A program made the position numbers and the translations under genes. From Archaeoglobus neptunius (GTDB lineage: Archaea; Halobacteriota; Archaeoglobi; Archaeoglobales; Archaeoglobaceae): DNA of 64,000 nt. The notes beneath the pieces are model-generated. The model was not told the origin of the DNA. It was given only the letters and a program-made list of their open reading frames with translations, and searched no databases. The stretch covers positions 62,001 to 126,000 of the forward strand of contig NZ_JAEKIW010000003.1 in NCBI RefSeq assembly GCF_016757965.1. Reading direction: 5' to 3'. Each line of letters starts with the position of its first letter. Position 1 is the first letter of the stretch. This document shows, in pieces, positions 18,872-25,809 of the stretch.

Positions 18872-19291
18872 ATGGAGGAAGGAGTGACGAGAATCGGTGT
18901 AAGCCTCCCAAAAAATCTTCTTGATGAGTTTGATAAGATCATATCAACAAGAGGCTATTCATCAAGGAGCGAAGCGATAAGAGATGCGATAAGAAACTAC
19001 ATTTCCGAGTACAAGTGGCTTGAAAGCGAAAAAGGGGAGGTCGTGGGAGCTCTCGTTGTTGTTTACGATCACAACGTAAAGGGTATCAGCGATATGATCA
19101 TCGACTTTCAGCACGACTACAATGATGTCGTCACTTCAAGCACGCACATCCATCTGAACAGGGACCAGTGTCTGGAGTTGATTCTGGTTAAAGGCAGGAT
19201 GGATGAGATAAGGGGTCTTGTGGACAAGCTCTCAGCGGCCCGAGGAGTGCTAAACGTCAAGCTTATTACGGCAGTGAAGAGATTTGAGTGA
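18872..19291 (+). CDS. nikR: Nickel-responsive regulator NikR
   Basis: A 139-residue regulator with an N-terminal ribbon-helix-helix ([35 protein letters not shown]) and a C-terminal ACT-like domain. The nickel ligands of NikR are present: His in [10 protein letters not shown], His-x-His in [20 protein letters not shown], and the Cys of DQCLEL. It would bind nickel and repress nickel uptake or tune nickel enzymes. No nickel transporter is adjacent. It converges with the primase gene without a gap. Confidence 0.93.
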   Translation: MEEGVTRIGVSLPKNLLDEFDKIISTRGYSSRSEAIRDAIRNYISEYKWLESEKGEVVGALVVVYDHNVKGISDMIIDFQHDYNDVVTSSTHIHLNRDQCLELILVKGRMDEIRGLVDKLSAARGVLNVKLITAVKRFE

Positions 19292-20311
19292 CTAGGGCTC
19301 ATAACTTGCAAATCCTCTGCAAATAAGGAAAACTGCTGCATATTCAGGGAGCTTCACCCTCCCCGGATAAACTCTGGTGTCAACATCTCCCAGTCTGAGA
19401 TGCATTTTTCTGCTAACCTTTACAACCACCTCTTCACTGCCAAAGGCTACTGCTTCTTTAAGGGGATTGAAACTGTCGATATCCTCCACCTCTGTCACCT
19501 TCAGCCCGGTTTTCCCGTGAAGACTTCCAGGCAGCCTTATCAGCCGTCTGGTGTCTGCTGTTACGGGGGCATCTATGTGGACTCTCAAAACAGTCTCTGC
19601 ATGATTTCTGAACTTATCCAATGCCTTCAAAGCCTTTTTTGTGAGCTTATCCTTTCTGAGATCTTTGACAGTTATTTTTAGCTCTTTAGCTAGGGACTCA
19701 TCCTCCTCGAGCTTCTTTCTCATGTAGTTGAAGAACCTCCTTGCGGCATTAGAACTGGCAAATCTGCCGTCTTCAATCAGTACAGGTGAGTTTAAGGTCA
19801 GATAATCCACTATCTCCCTTCTCTCCGCACTCCCAAGCCTCAAAAACTCCTCATCGTGAACATGAACGTGATATCCTCTCCCACCAGAAAAGTAAACATC
19901 CATGTCCCTGACACCAAAATCTGTTTTCAATATATTTACTAGCTTTTTCAGCTCCCTTCTGGCTAGCTCGAGAGCCCTTTCAAAAGAGTTCGTTCTCACA
20001 GGCAGGTGATCCGCATCTATGTCGAAAATCAGATCTGCGCCGACCCATTCCTTGTCCTCCATTCTGGCCTCATCCGGTCTTTCATAGTATGCGGACGAGA
20101 AGTACACATGTGCAGGTATTTTCGAGAGCAAATACGCTCTGAACTCCTCATACGACCTGAATGAAATGTGTCTGAACATTACGAAATCAGGGAGAAGCTC
20201 CAGCGGTACAAAGGCAAATTCCCTTTTTCTGAAGTGGGGTGGAAGTGAAATGTCATTTTTAGAGTAAAACTCCTCAAACTTTTTCTCCAGATACAGCTTG
20301 GTCAGATCCAT
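19292..20311 (-). CDS. priS: DNA primase small (catalytic) subunit PriS
   Basis: A 339-residue archaeo-eukaryotic primase catalytic subunit that makes RNA/DNA primers with PriL. It has LIFDIDADH near residue 100 (the metal-binding DxD), SGGRGYHVHVHD near 142, DAPVTADTRRLIRLPGSLHG near 253 and a zinc-free N terminus starting MDLTKLYLEKKFEEFY. The ATG at 20311 is 2 nt past the upstream gene's stop; the 27 codons further upstream lie inside that gene and are rejected. It is the last gene of a three-gene operon. Confidence 0.93.
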   Translation of the reverse strand: MDLTKLYLEKKFEEFYSKNDISLPPHFRKREFAFVPLELLPDFVMFRHISFRSYEEFRAYLLSKIPAHVYFSSAYYERPDEARMEDKEWVGADLIFDIDADHLPVRTNSFERALELARRELKKLVNILKTDFGVRDMDVYFSGGRGYHVHVHDEEFLRLGSAERREIVDYLTLNSPVLIEDGRFASSNAARRFFNYMRKKLEEDESLAKELKITVKDLRKDKLTKKALKALDKFRNHAETVLRVHIDAPVTADTRRLIRLPGSLHGKTGLKVTEVEDIDSFNPLKEAVAFGSEEVVVKVSRKMHLRLGDVDTRVYPGRVKLPEYAAVFLICRGFASYEP

Positions 20312-20313
20312 CG

Positions 20314-20736
20314 CTAGGCCCTCAGAATCTGCAACAAAACCCTTCTTTTCCTCCTCCTTGTATCGAAGTTGATTATGACCACCTGCTGCCACCTTCCCAG
20401 AATCAGCCTCCCATTCACGAATGGTACGAGCAAAGAGGGGCCAATAATGCTGGCCCTAACGTGTCCCGAGCCATTGTCGTCTCCCCATGTCCTGTGATGC
20501 TCGTAGTCCTCACCATACGGAGCAATTTTTTCCATTATTCTAGGAAGGTCTTTTTTCAACCCGGGTTCATACTCGATTGTGGTTACAGCCCCTGTTGAAC
20601 CGATATTAAAAACCAGCACCGCCCCCTCATCAATCCCCATCCTCTCAACATACTCGTCCACAAATTTCCTTAGCTCTTCGGTGATGTCCGCCATATCTCC
20701 AAAACCATCGAGTTCCACCTCAATCTCCCTTATCAT
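20314..20736 (-). CDS. YjbQ family protein (UPF0047)
   Basis: A 140-residue protein of the YjbQ/UPF0047 family, a small trimeric fold; some members show weak thiamine-phosphate-synthase activity. Conserved patches are GSTGAVTTIEYEPG, DNGSGHVRASIIGPSLLVPF and LGRWQQVVIINFD, with the family histidines in YEHHRTWGDDN. The ATG at 20736 is preceded by GGGGGAGGG. It overlaps the upstream UPF0146 gene by 17 nt. Confidence 0.9.
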   Translation of the reverse strand: MIREIEVELDGFGDMADITEELRKFVDEYVERMGIDEGAVLVFNIGSTGAVTTIEYEPGLKKDLPRIMEKIAPYGEDYEHHRTWGDDNGSGHVRASIIGPSLLVPFVNGRLILGRWQQVVIINFDTRRRKRRVLLQILRA

Positions 20737-21112
20737 GCTCCCTCCCCCAGTAGTAGAAGGCAAGACCTCTGTAATTGAAAAGCTTACCATCAAAGTGATC
20801 CCCATAAAGTGGTTTCACTATGCAATCTGCCCCAATCTCTCCTGCAACTCTTAGAATGGCCGGAACTATTTCAGGTGGAGGCCTGATGGAATACACGAGG
20901 CTTGCTTTGTCGTATATCCACAATCTGGGACTGTTGATGTCATCAACAAAAAATCCCACACCATCCGGAACTTTCCTCCTTACAACATCTGTTGCAACAA
21001 CGTGAAGTCCGGACTTCGCCAGCATCTCTGCTACAGCCGTAAAATTCCCGATTCCTACCTCAACAACCTTCCCCCTGTATCTCCCGGCGATAAATTCGGC
21101 AAGCCTCAGCAT
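20720..21112 (-). CDS. UPF0146 family protein
   Basis: A 130-residue archaeal protein with a methyltransferase-like Rossmann core: VVEVGIGNFTAVAEMLAKSG then VVATDVV, VGFFVDDINSP and YSIRPPPEIVPAILRVA. It lacks the C-terminal half of ordinary methyltransferases, and no activity is known. The ATG at 21112 gives the usual family length. It forms an operon with YjbQ and PriS and is divergent from rimI. Confidence 0.85.
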   Translation of the reverse strand: MLRLAEFIAGRYRGKVVEVGIGNFTAVAEMLAKSGLHVVATDVVRRKVPDGVGFFVDDINSPRLWIYDKASLVYSIRPPPEIVPAILRVAGEIGADCIVKPLYGDHFDGKLFNYRGLAFYYWGREHDKGD

Positions 21113-21119
21113 GAATAAT

Positions 21120-21129
21120 CTATATATCT
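21120..21129 (+). promoter_or_regulatory. TATA-like box of the RimI-like gene
   Basis: CTATATATCT is centred 25 nt before the GTG start at 21150, supporting that non-ATG start and a leaderless mRNA. Confidence 0.5.
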
Positions 21130-21149
21130 CAAAATGACAATTAAGTTTT

Positions 21150-21599
21150 GTGCAGAGCATAATTATCAGAGACTACAGCACCAGGGATTTCAAGGAGATT
21201 TTGGAGATAGATAAGGAAGCCTTCTCGCCGAGAAATCCGGCTTACGATGTTTACGTCTATCTGACCTACGGAAGTGACCTGCTTGTGGCCGATCTGGGGA
21301 ATAAAATAGCTGGCTACATCGTTACCATGGACGTTGACGAAACCACGGGAAAAATCATAGCGTTTGCTGTCAGAAAGGAATTCAGGAGAATGGGGATCGG
21401 AAAGATCCTGCTCGGCAGTGCGATTAAAAGACTTGAGGGGCGAGGGAAAAAGAAAATTATTCTGGAAGTGCGGGTTTCAAATATACCTGCGCAAGAACTG
21501 TACAAAAAATTTGGATTTAAAGTTGCTGAGATTATTCCTGGTTACTACAGCGATGGTGAAGATGCCTATCTCATGATTCGCACATTTCAGGAACAATAG
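21150..21599 (+). CDS. rimI: RimI-like N-acetyltransferase (GNAT)
   Basis: A 149-residue GNAT enzyme. The acetyl-CoA site is VRKEFRRMGIGKILLGSAI near residue 75 (R/Q-x-x-G-x-G/A), followed by LEVRVSNIPAQELYKKFGF, as in RimI/NAA10-type protein N-terminal acetyltransferases. In archaea this clade acetylates many protein N termini. The GTG at 21150 is supported by a TATA-like box 25 nt upstream. It converges on the UPF0058 gene with a 29-nt overlap. Confidence 0.85.
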   Translation: MQSIIIRDYSTRDFKEILEIDKEAFSPRNPAYDVYVYLTYGSDLLVADLGNKIAGYIVTMDVDETTGKIIAFAVRKEFRRMGIGKILLGSAIKRLEGRGKKKIILEVRVSNIPAQELYKKFGFKVAEIIPGYYSDGEDAYLMIRTFQEQ

Positions 21600-21852
21600 A
21601 CTCTATGACTATTCTCAAATTCTCGTTCTCTATCAGGTCATCCGGGCTGCGCTCTTTAAACACTTCCGATATTCCCTTACACAGCAATAAAATTGCCTTT
21701 TTGTGGTCCGATTTGCTTTTGTGGATGTGTACAGGCTGTACACCCAGCTCATCATAGCTCCTGAAGTGGCCATTTGCAATGCCTGCATTTTCGAAAAGTT
21801 TTTTAACATGGTACAGTGTCATGTGCAGAAGGACGATTTCCTCTTTGTGCAT
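21571..21852 (-). CDS. UPF0058 family protein
   Basis: A 93-residue archaeal protein with the typical opening MHKEEIVLLHMTLYHVKKLF and the PVHIHKSKSDHKKAI histidine-rich middle of UPF0058. Its function is unknown, and its fold is probably all-helical. Upstream, TTTTTAAGT at about 21887-21896 could be the TATA box, giving a short leader that includes GAAGGGAGTGAT as ribosome-binding site. Confidence 0.8.
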   Translation of the reverse strand: MHKEEIVLLHMTLYHVKKLFENAGIANGHFRSYDELGVQPVHIHKSKSDHKKAILLLCKGISEVFKERSPDDLIENENLRIVIESIVPEMCES

Positions 21853-21997
21853 GGGGCATCACTCCCTTCGGGTTGTACTCACGATAACTTAAAAACCTTT
21901 CTGCTGCTTAAAGGCTAACAAGCTTCTATAATGTTTTATTCTTAAAAATTAAGCCGGTAAAGAATTATCGAAATTTTAAATTTTTAAAAAATATTAT

Positions 21998-22201
21998 TTA
22001 TCCACCAGAGATTACTCTGATCACTTTAACTTCGCCAGGCTCCGCCACGTCATCTGTGGGTACCGGGAGCCCGTCCTTAACGACGACCACGGACTCAGGA
22101 TTGATTCCAAGCGAATCCAGAATTTCCGAGTACCGCTGACCATTAACTTCAACTGTAACCTCCTTTTTATCAAAACCGATAAAATTAATTTTGAGCTTCA
22201 T
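21998..22201 (-). CDS. Ubiquitin-like MoaD/ThiS-family protein (SAMP-like)
   Basis: A 67-residue beta-grasp protein ending in VIRVISGG. The C-terminal Gly-Gly is the activation site of MoaD/ThiS sulfur carriers and of archaeal small modifier proteins (SAMPs). SVVVVKDGLPVPTDD fits ThiS/SAMP2-like members. The start codon overlaps the stop of the 52-aa gene upstream (ATGA), so the two are translationally coupled. Whether it serves in tRNA thiolation, molybdopterin or thiamine synthesis, or protein conjugation is not decided here. Confidence 0.85.
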   Translation of the reverse strand: MKLKINFIGFDKKEVTVEVNGQRYSEILDSLGINPESVVVVKDGLPVPTDDVAEPGEVKVIRVISGG

Positions 22202-22356
22202 TCTTCCGGGAGAACCTCTTTTGATATCTCCTTAATGCTCTCTCCAGCACGGACGTTCTTTATTTCCGGTACAATACTTTCGATCAGCTTTTCATCTTTG
22301 CTAAAAAGCTTTCTCTTGCCCTTTCTCCTGTACTTTCTCCAGTTGAACCTCCTCAT
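22198..22356 (-). CDS. Small basic protein, 52 aa, coupled to the SAMP-like gene
   Basis: A short gene reading MRRFNWRKYRRKGKRKLF at its N terminus, then a helical acidic half (KDEKLIESIVPEI, ESIKEISKEVLPEE). Its TGA overlaps the ATG of the ubiquitin-like gene as ATGA, the coupling used throughout this window. The N-terminal 18 residues carry 10 Lys/Arg, consistent with RNA or DNA contact. I do not recognise the family. GGGTGAT lies about 5 nt before the ATG. Confidence 0.5.
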   Translation of the reverse strand: MRRFNWRKYRRKGKRKLFSKDEKLIESIVPEIKNVRAGESIKEISKEVLPEE

Positions 22357-22677
22357 GGAATCACCCAATCTAATATAGTGTGAGAGGAAATAGAAATAGT
22401 TTTTGATTCAGACTGCACCTTCCGGATACCCTCAATCATAACACGCCCTTTGTTGGTGATCTGTCTTGTGAGAAAGCTTATCGATTAATGCAGAAGGGGA
22501 TCAGATAGCTCAAGATAACATGAACGGTTTTAATGGACGTTAATTTGAAGTTACTGTCGGGTTGCTGGCGTTTTATGTCATTCTCGGCAGCACATCAGAA
22601 ATCCACGAGAAAACTGTATATTTCCAAAAAAATTAAAAATGGCTTTCACACTACATGCAATCTTGATCGGGAGAATA
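22357..22677. other. 321-bp stretch left of the integrated element without a convincing gene
   Basis: This stretch lies between the 52-aa gene and the left att repeat. On the minus strand an open stretch with no good start (22353 to about 22483) ends with TGA overlapping the ATG of the 52-aa gene. Part of it, ITNKGRVMIEGIRKVQ, has a helix-like look, so it may be the tail of a decayed gene. TAATATAG at 22371-22378 is TATA-like but only about 19 nt from the 52-aa start. CTGTATATTTCC near 22614 is another TATA-like run. I see no RNA gene. Confidence 0.35.
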
Positions 22678-22705
22678 AATGGGCTCGCCCGGATTCGAAC
22701 CGGGG
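22678..22705. repeat. Left attachment repeat (copy of tRNA-Val 3' end)
   Basis: This 28-bp sequence is identical to 29309-29336. It contains the T arm and 3' acceptor strand of tRNA-Val (GGGCTCGCCCGGATTCGAAC followed by CGGGG on the plus strand). The bases on both sides differ between the copies (A versus T on the left, CTAAAA versus ACCTCC on the right), so the 28 bp are the exact core. Confidence 0.9.
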
Positions 22706-22936
22706 CTAAAAAGGGTTACTGGCTTTAACTTCCCCACTGAATTTCTCGATGAGCTTAAGAAGACTAAAATTGATCAAGGATACAAAGTAATTCAAAAGGC
22801 AATAGCTCACGGAAGAGTGAATGCAGAAACAATCAGGAAGTGGCATTTTAACTTCATGATAATCGAGAACGATGTTCCAGAATCCATAGCCGATTTTATT
22901 CAGGGAAGAAGGCCTGACAACCTCTTCATTCGGTAT
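22679..22936 (+). pseudogene. int: Integrase remnant, int(C): tyrosine recombinase with large internal deletion
   Basis: Reading from the att repeat gives MGSPGFEPG, the peptide archaeal integrases obtain from a tRNA-borne att site. It then passes directly into the C-terminal catalytic region: TIRKWHFNFMIIENDVPESI and ADFIQGRRP, then RY at 22931-22936. The R-x-x-H/K and QGR boxes and the closing Tyr match SSV-type tyrosine recombinases. A normal enzyme is 300-400 residues; here only about 85 remain, so the N-terminal and first catalytic parts have been deleted. After about 22935 the sequence is antisense of the DUF1156 gene. Not functional. Confidence 0.75.
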
Positions 22937-23719
22937 GTGTGCTCCACACTTCAAACAAACCCCACTTCCTCTTGAAACATTCCCCTCGGGAGCCTTACCC
23001 TCTTTGACCTCAAGCTTCAGCTCATCACCTTCAACTTCGTAAGCGAGATAAAGTTCCTTCTTTTTCGTTTTGGCAAGCTGCCATGAGCCAACCAGAGGAG
23101 TTTCAAAACCGCACTGCGGGCATTTAACCACCCAAGCAAATATGTAGGCTGCAACATCCTTCCTATCGTGCTTCGGATAAAATCTGCCGAGCTCCTCTTT
23201 CAGCTCGCTGAATATCTGCTCCGCATACTTCTTAACGTCATAATAGAGCTTCATCCCGTACTTCTTCGGATATTCAAGGGTGGCTTTGAGAATCAGGTAA
23301 GCAACGGGGTTGTAATCAACAGCCACAGCATTGCACCCAAGCCTTAAAGCTTCAAATGGAATAGAGCCTCCACCGGCAAAGGGATCGAGAACTGTGGGCA
23401 TTTCCCCCCACGTTTTGATTATGGCGTCTTTCAGATACTCTGCTGGCGGATTCTGGGTGTGTGCTCTTGGGCCTTTACTGATATCTTTGGGTATTCGCAA
23501 AATATGCAGTAGGCTTGTTTTTAGATCACCATTTCCAAATGTTTTTGGCAGATTCTCTTTCGAAACTAAAGCCCCCAGAACTGCCGCTCTTGCGGTGATT
23601 AATGGCTTTCTCGCCCACCAGTAATGGAGTTCAAAGGTAGGAGCCCTTCCAAGCTTTTCCTTCTTAGCCTCCTCGCTAATCTCCTCAACCGGGATGAATT
23701 CCTCGATCAGCAGCCTCAT
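22935..23719 (-). pseudogene. DUF1156-type adenine-specific DNA methyltransferase, 3'-truncated
   Basis: About 262 genuine residues remain of a family usually 800-1000 long. It opens with MRLLIEEFIPVEEISEEAKK, then FELHYWWARKPLITARAAVL and methyltransferase motif I DPFAGGGSIPFEALRLGC near residue 115, then zinc-finger-like pairs VKCPQCGFETP and VCLKCGAHIP. After that the frame runs antisense through the integrase remnant (to 22706), so the sequence there is not genuine. The catalytic (N/D)PP(Y/F) motif and all C-terminal parts are missing. In intact systems this protein methylates DNA and travels with a DUF499 ATPase. Confidence 0.8.
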
Positions 23720-23727
23720 CGGATCAC

Positions 23728-24180
23728 CTATCTCAGGTTTTCAACATCTGAGATGAGTGTAATGCCCTCATTCCTGCAGGCTTCTTCATAATCAGTATCG
23801 AGACTCGCCAGAGCATCCAGTTCGTAGTGCTTGCAGGTTGCCAATATTAGGGCATCATTTGGAAGCAGCCCGTATTTCTGGATGAAATTATTTGAAATGC
23901 TCACAACCTCCCTATTGATCTCCAAAAAGTTCGCAAGCTTCAAAGCTGGGTATATCAGTTCTACAAACTTCTTACCGGCAGCAGAAACAAGTTCTCTATT
24001 TTTCTTCAAATCAGGGTACGATTTCTCGGAAAACGTTCTTATGAAGATGTATGCGACCTCTGAATAAACAACTTCGTTGATATACAGCTCTTCTCCAATC
24101 ACTCTTTCCAGCAGGCTACTTGCATTCTTGTTTCCTTTAAAATGCTCTATGAAGATGTTACTGTCCAAAAATATCTTCAT
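23728..24180 (-). CDS. vapC: PIN-domain ribonuclease toxin (VapC-like), module 1
   Basis: A 150-residue PIN protein: first acidic residue in [13 protein letters not shown], a second in [10 protein letters not shown], and the third and fourth in [20 protein letters not shown] with ASLDTDY. This is the VapC arrangement of toxins that cut specific RNAs. The ATG at 24180 overlaps the end of the antitoxin gene by 23 nt; a TTG at 24195 is also open but less likely. It lies 8 nt from the DUF1156 gene inside the integrated element. Confidence 0.85.
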   Translation of the reverse strand: MKIFLDSNIFIEHFKGNKNASSLLERVIGEELYINEVVYSEVAYIFIRTFSEKSYPDLKKNRELVSAAGKKFVELIYPALKLANFLEINREVVSISNNFIQKYGLLPNDALILATCKHYELDALASLDTDYEEACRNEGITLISDVENLR

Positions 24181-24358
24181 ACATTTCAGCCTCAAGTTCC
24201 TGCCAAGATTTTTCTGTTTTGAGCACTCCTTTGGTCTTTTTCAGGGTTTCGAATCTTTTTATTGTATCCTCTACTTTCTTCTTCAGAATTTCCTCAATTT
24301 CTTTTTCAGAGCCTTCAAGCTCCTTGGGTATTCTTGCCTTAATCGTTATCTCGCCCAT
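24158..24358 (-). CDS. Putative VapB-like antitoxin, module 1
   Basis: A 66-residue acidic helical protein: [20 protein letters not shown] at the N terminus, then [20 protein letters not shown]. The first 12 residues could form a ribbon-helix-helix strand. The ATG at 24358 has a GGTG 8 nt before it; a longer frame to 24424 lacks such a site. Overlap with the PIN gene and the fixed antitoxin-toxin order support the assignment. Confidence 0.7.
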   Translation of the reverse strand: MGEITIKARIPKELEGSEKEIEEILKKKVEDTIKRFETLKKTKGVLKTEKSWQELEAEMYEDIFGQ

Positions 24359-24411
24359 TTCCAGCACCTGTTTAACATAAGCTTTTAACCTTAAAAAATT
24401 ACCTGAAAATG

Positions 24412-24804
24412 TCACTTTATCCACAGAATATCCGGATAAACTCCGTCAAACTCCTTGTCTCCAGTTACAATAACCCCTTTCCTGTCAATAGCAGTGGCAA
24501 CAACAAAGGCATCAGCATAGGATAGTTTGTGAATGGCTTTAATTCTTGCAGCGATCAATGCAATACTCTCATCAACTCCAACGAACTCCAAATTCCACCT
24601 CTTCACGATGGCTATCGCCTCGTTTGCCTTTGAAACACCCAATTCTCTCGCAATGATGTAGTAAACCTCCCCAAGGTTGACGTAGTTCATGAATATCTTT
24701 ACCTCTCCTCTCTCAGCCTTTTCAAGCAACTCCTCGACCTTATCCGCTCCCTCTTCATCGCCGAGATAGGCAAGAACTGCCATAGCATCAAGGACGTAGT
24801 TCAC
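24412..24804 (-). CDS. vapC: PIN-domain ribonuclease toxin (VapC), module 2
   Basis: A 130-residue PIN toxin: [15 protein letters not shown] (first Asp), [17 protein letters not shown] (Glu), [13 protein letters not shown] (Asp) and [10 protein letters not shown] (last Asp). All four acidic positions are intact, so the nuclease should be active. It overlaps the AbrB-type antitoxin gene by 4 nt. Confidence 0.88.
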   Translation of the reverse strand: MNYVLDAMAVLAYLGDEEGADKVEELLEKAERGEVKIFMNYVNLGEVYYIIARELGVSKANEAIAIVKRWNLEFVGVDESIALIAARIKAIHKLSYADAFVVATAIDRKGVIVTGDKEFDGVYPDILWIK

Positions 24805-25031
24805 TTTCTCATCTCCCTCCTCTTCTCCTCCTCTTTGTATTCGGCAATTATCTCGTCCAGCTTCCTCTTGAATTTCACGAATCCCCTTCCCTTGGTTTCA
24901 GGGACTGGCACGATGACTATCTCACCTCCAAAATCAAGTATTTCAACTTCCTTTCCCGCTTCAATTTCGTATTTTTTCCTCAGTTCAGCGGGCAGAACAA
25001 GCTGCCCCTTGGTGGATACCTTTACTGGCAT
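24801..25031 (-). CDS. vapB: AbrB/SpoVT-type antitoxin (VapB), module 2
   Basis: A 76-residue protein with the swapped-hairpin DNA-binding fold: MPVKVSTKGQLVLPAELRKK and EAGKEVEILDFGGEIVIVPV, then a charged helix (KRKLDEIIAEYKEEEKRR) that would mask the toxin. ACATATAACT near 25052-25061 lies about 25 nt before the ATG on this strand, so it probably autoregulates a leaderless operon. Confidence 0.88.
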   Translation of the reverse strand: MPVKVSTKGQLVLPAELRKKYEIEAGKEVEILDFGGEIVIVPVPETKGRGFVKFKRKLDEIIAEYKEEEKRREMRK

Positions 25032-25185
25032 AATAATCTGTCTTACTTAATCAGTTATATGTTTTACCTTTGTGAATTACAGCAAACTTGTCTCAAGCTC
25101 CCATAGGTTATTCTCACTTTTGACTTAAATCTGAATCGAAACAAATTATTTATCTCTTCAAAGCTGAATGAATACGGGTGAAATT

Positions 25186-25383
25186 ATGAACGAAGCACTC
25201 CTCCAAGAAATTTACAGCGAGATAAAAAAGATAAGAGAAAAACTCGAGCAGCTTGAAGAGCTCATAATACCGCCGGAGAAAGTTTCTGATGAGGAACTTC
25301 AGGAAATCAGGAAGCTGAAAGAAGAATCGTTAAAAGGAGAGCATGTTGATTGGGATGAGTTGAAGAGGGGGCTTGGTGTTTAG
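25186..25383 (+). CDS. Putative RelB-like antitoxin
   Basis: A 65-residue acidic coiled-coil protein: EALLQEIYSEIKKIREKLEQ at the start and EESLKGEHVDWDELKRGLG at the end, the C-terminal pattern of archaeal antitoxins upstream of RelE toxins. The ATG at 25186 has GGGTGA 5 nt upstream; the ATG at 25168 is an alternative. Its stop overlaps the start of a RelE fragment. ATTATTTATC near 25145-25154 may be its TATA box. Confidence 0.65.
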   Translation: MNEALLQEIYSEIKKIREKLEQLEELIIPPEKVSDEELQEIRKLKEESLKGEHVDWDELKRGLGV

Positions 25384-25441
25384 AGTCGTTGTTCACAAAA
25401 AGGTAAACAAGGAGCTGAAAAATCTACAAAATATTGATTAA
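25376..25441 (+). pseudogene. RelE-type toxin, N-terminal fragment (21 aa)
   Basis: From the GTG at 25376 the frame reads [20 protein letters not shown] and then stops, where a RelE toxin would continue for about 65 more residues. The first 18 residues match the opening strand and helix of archaeal RelE. The stop coincides with the stop of the convergent gene at 25438, so a deletion joined the two. The toxin is inactive. Confidence 0.6.
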
Positions 25442-25809
25442 ACCAGCCCATACAGCACCCTGAAAGCGTAAGCTCCATTCTTCGTTGATGAGAGCTTCCA
25501 TGCCCAGAAAAACACTTCTTCTGGCGGTAAATTGAGAACTACATCTATCAGCTTGTACCTCTGCTCCGCCTTCTTCATTGAGTTTAAAACTTTAAAGGCA
25601 ACGTAAACCCTCATCGCCTTCTCAACGTCATCCGTTTTTTCCTGAATTTTGAGCTTCTTCATCAGTTTTTTAATCGCATCTTTTCTCCATGCAGTGGCTG
25701 AGGCTATTTTCATCCTGTAACTCTTCTCCCTGTTCTGGTAGCTCTCATACATCGTTATGTACTTAGGGGTTTCAACCACCTCGTAAACAGTATTTCTGAT
25801 GGCGAGCAT
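25438..25809 (-). CDS. Uncharacterised protein following the DUF499 gene
   Basis: A 123-residue protein I cannot name. It opens [20 protein letters not shown], has a basic helical middle ([16 protein letters not shown]) and ends [20 protein letters not shown] plus seven residues. It is translationally coupled to the DUF499 pseudogene, whose stop overlaps a preceding ATG at 25812. GGGTGG before the second ATG favours 25809. Coupling suggests it is a fixed partner of DUF499 in the cassette. It appears full length. Confidence 0.5.
   Translation of the reverse strand: MLAIRNTVYEVVETPKYITMYESYQNREKSYRMKIASATAWRKDAIKKLMKKLKIQEKTDDVEKAMRVYVAFKVLNSMKKAEQRYKLIDVVLNLPPEEVFFWAWKLSSTKNGAYAFRVLYGLV

Noticed and set aside
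22678-22705. A second tRNA-Val gene at the left repeat
   Set aside because: Only the T arm and 3' acceptor strand are present; the next bases (CTAAAAAGGG) do not form the anticodon or D arms.
22706-22934. C-terminal 76 residues of the open DUF1156 frame as genuine protein
   Set aside because: They are antisense of the integrase remnant on the plus strand, whose sense translation shows clear integrase motifs.
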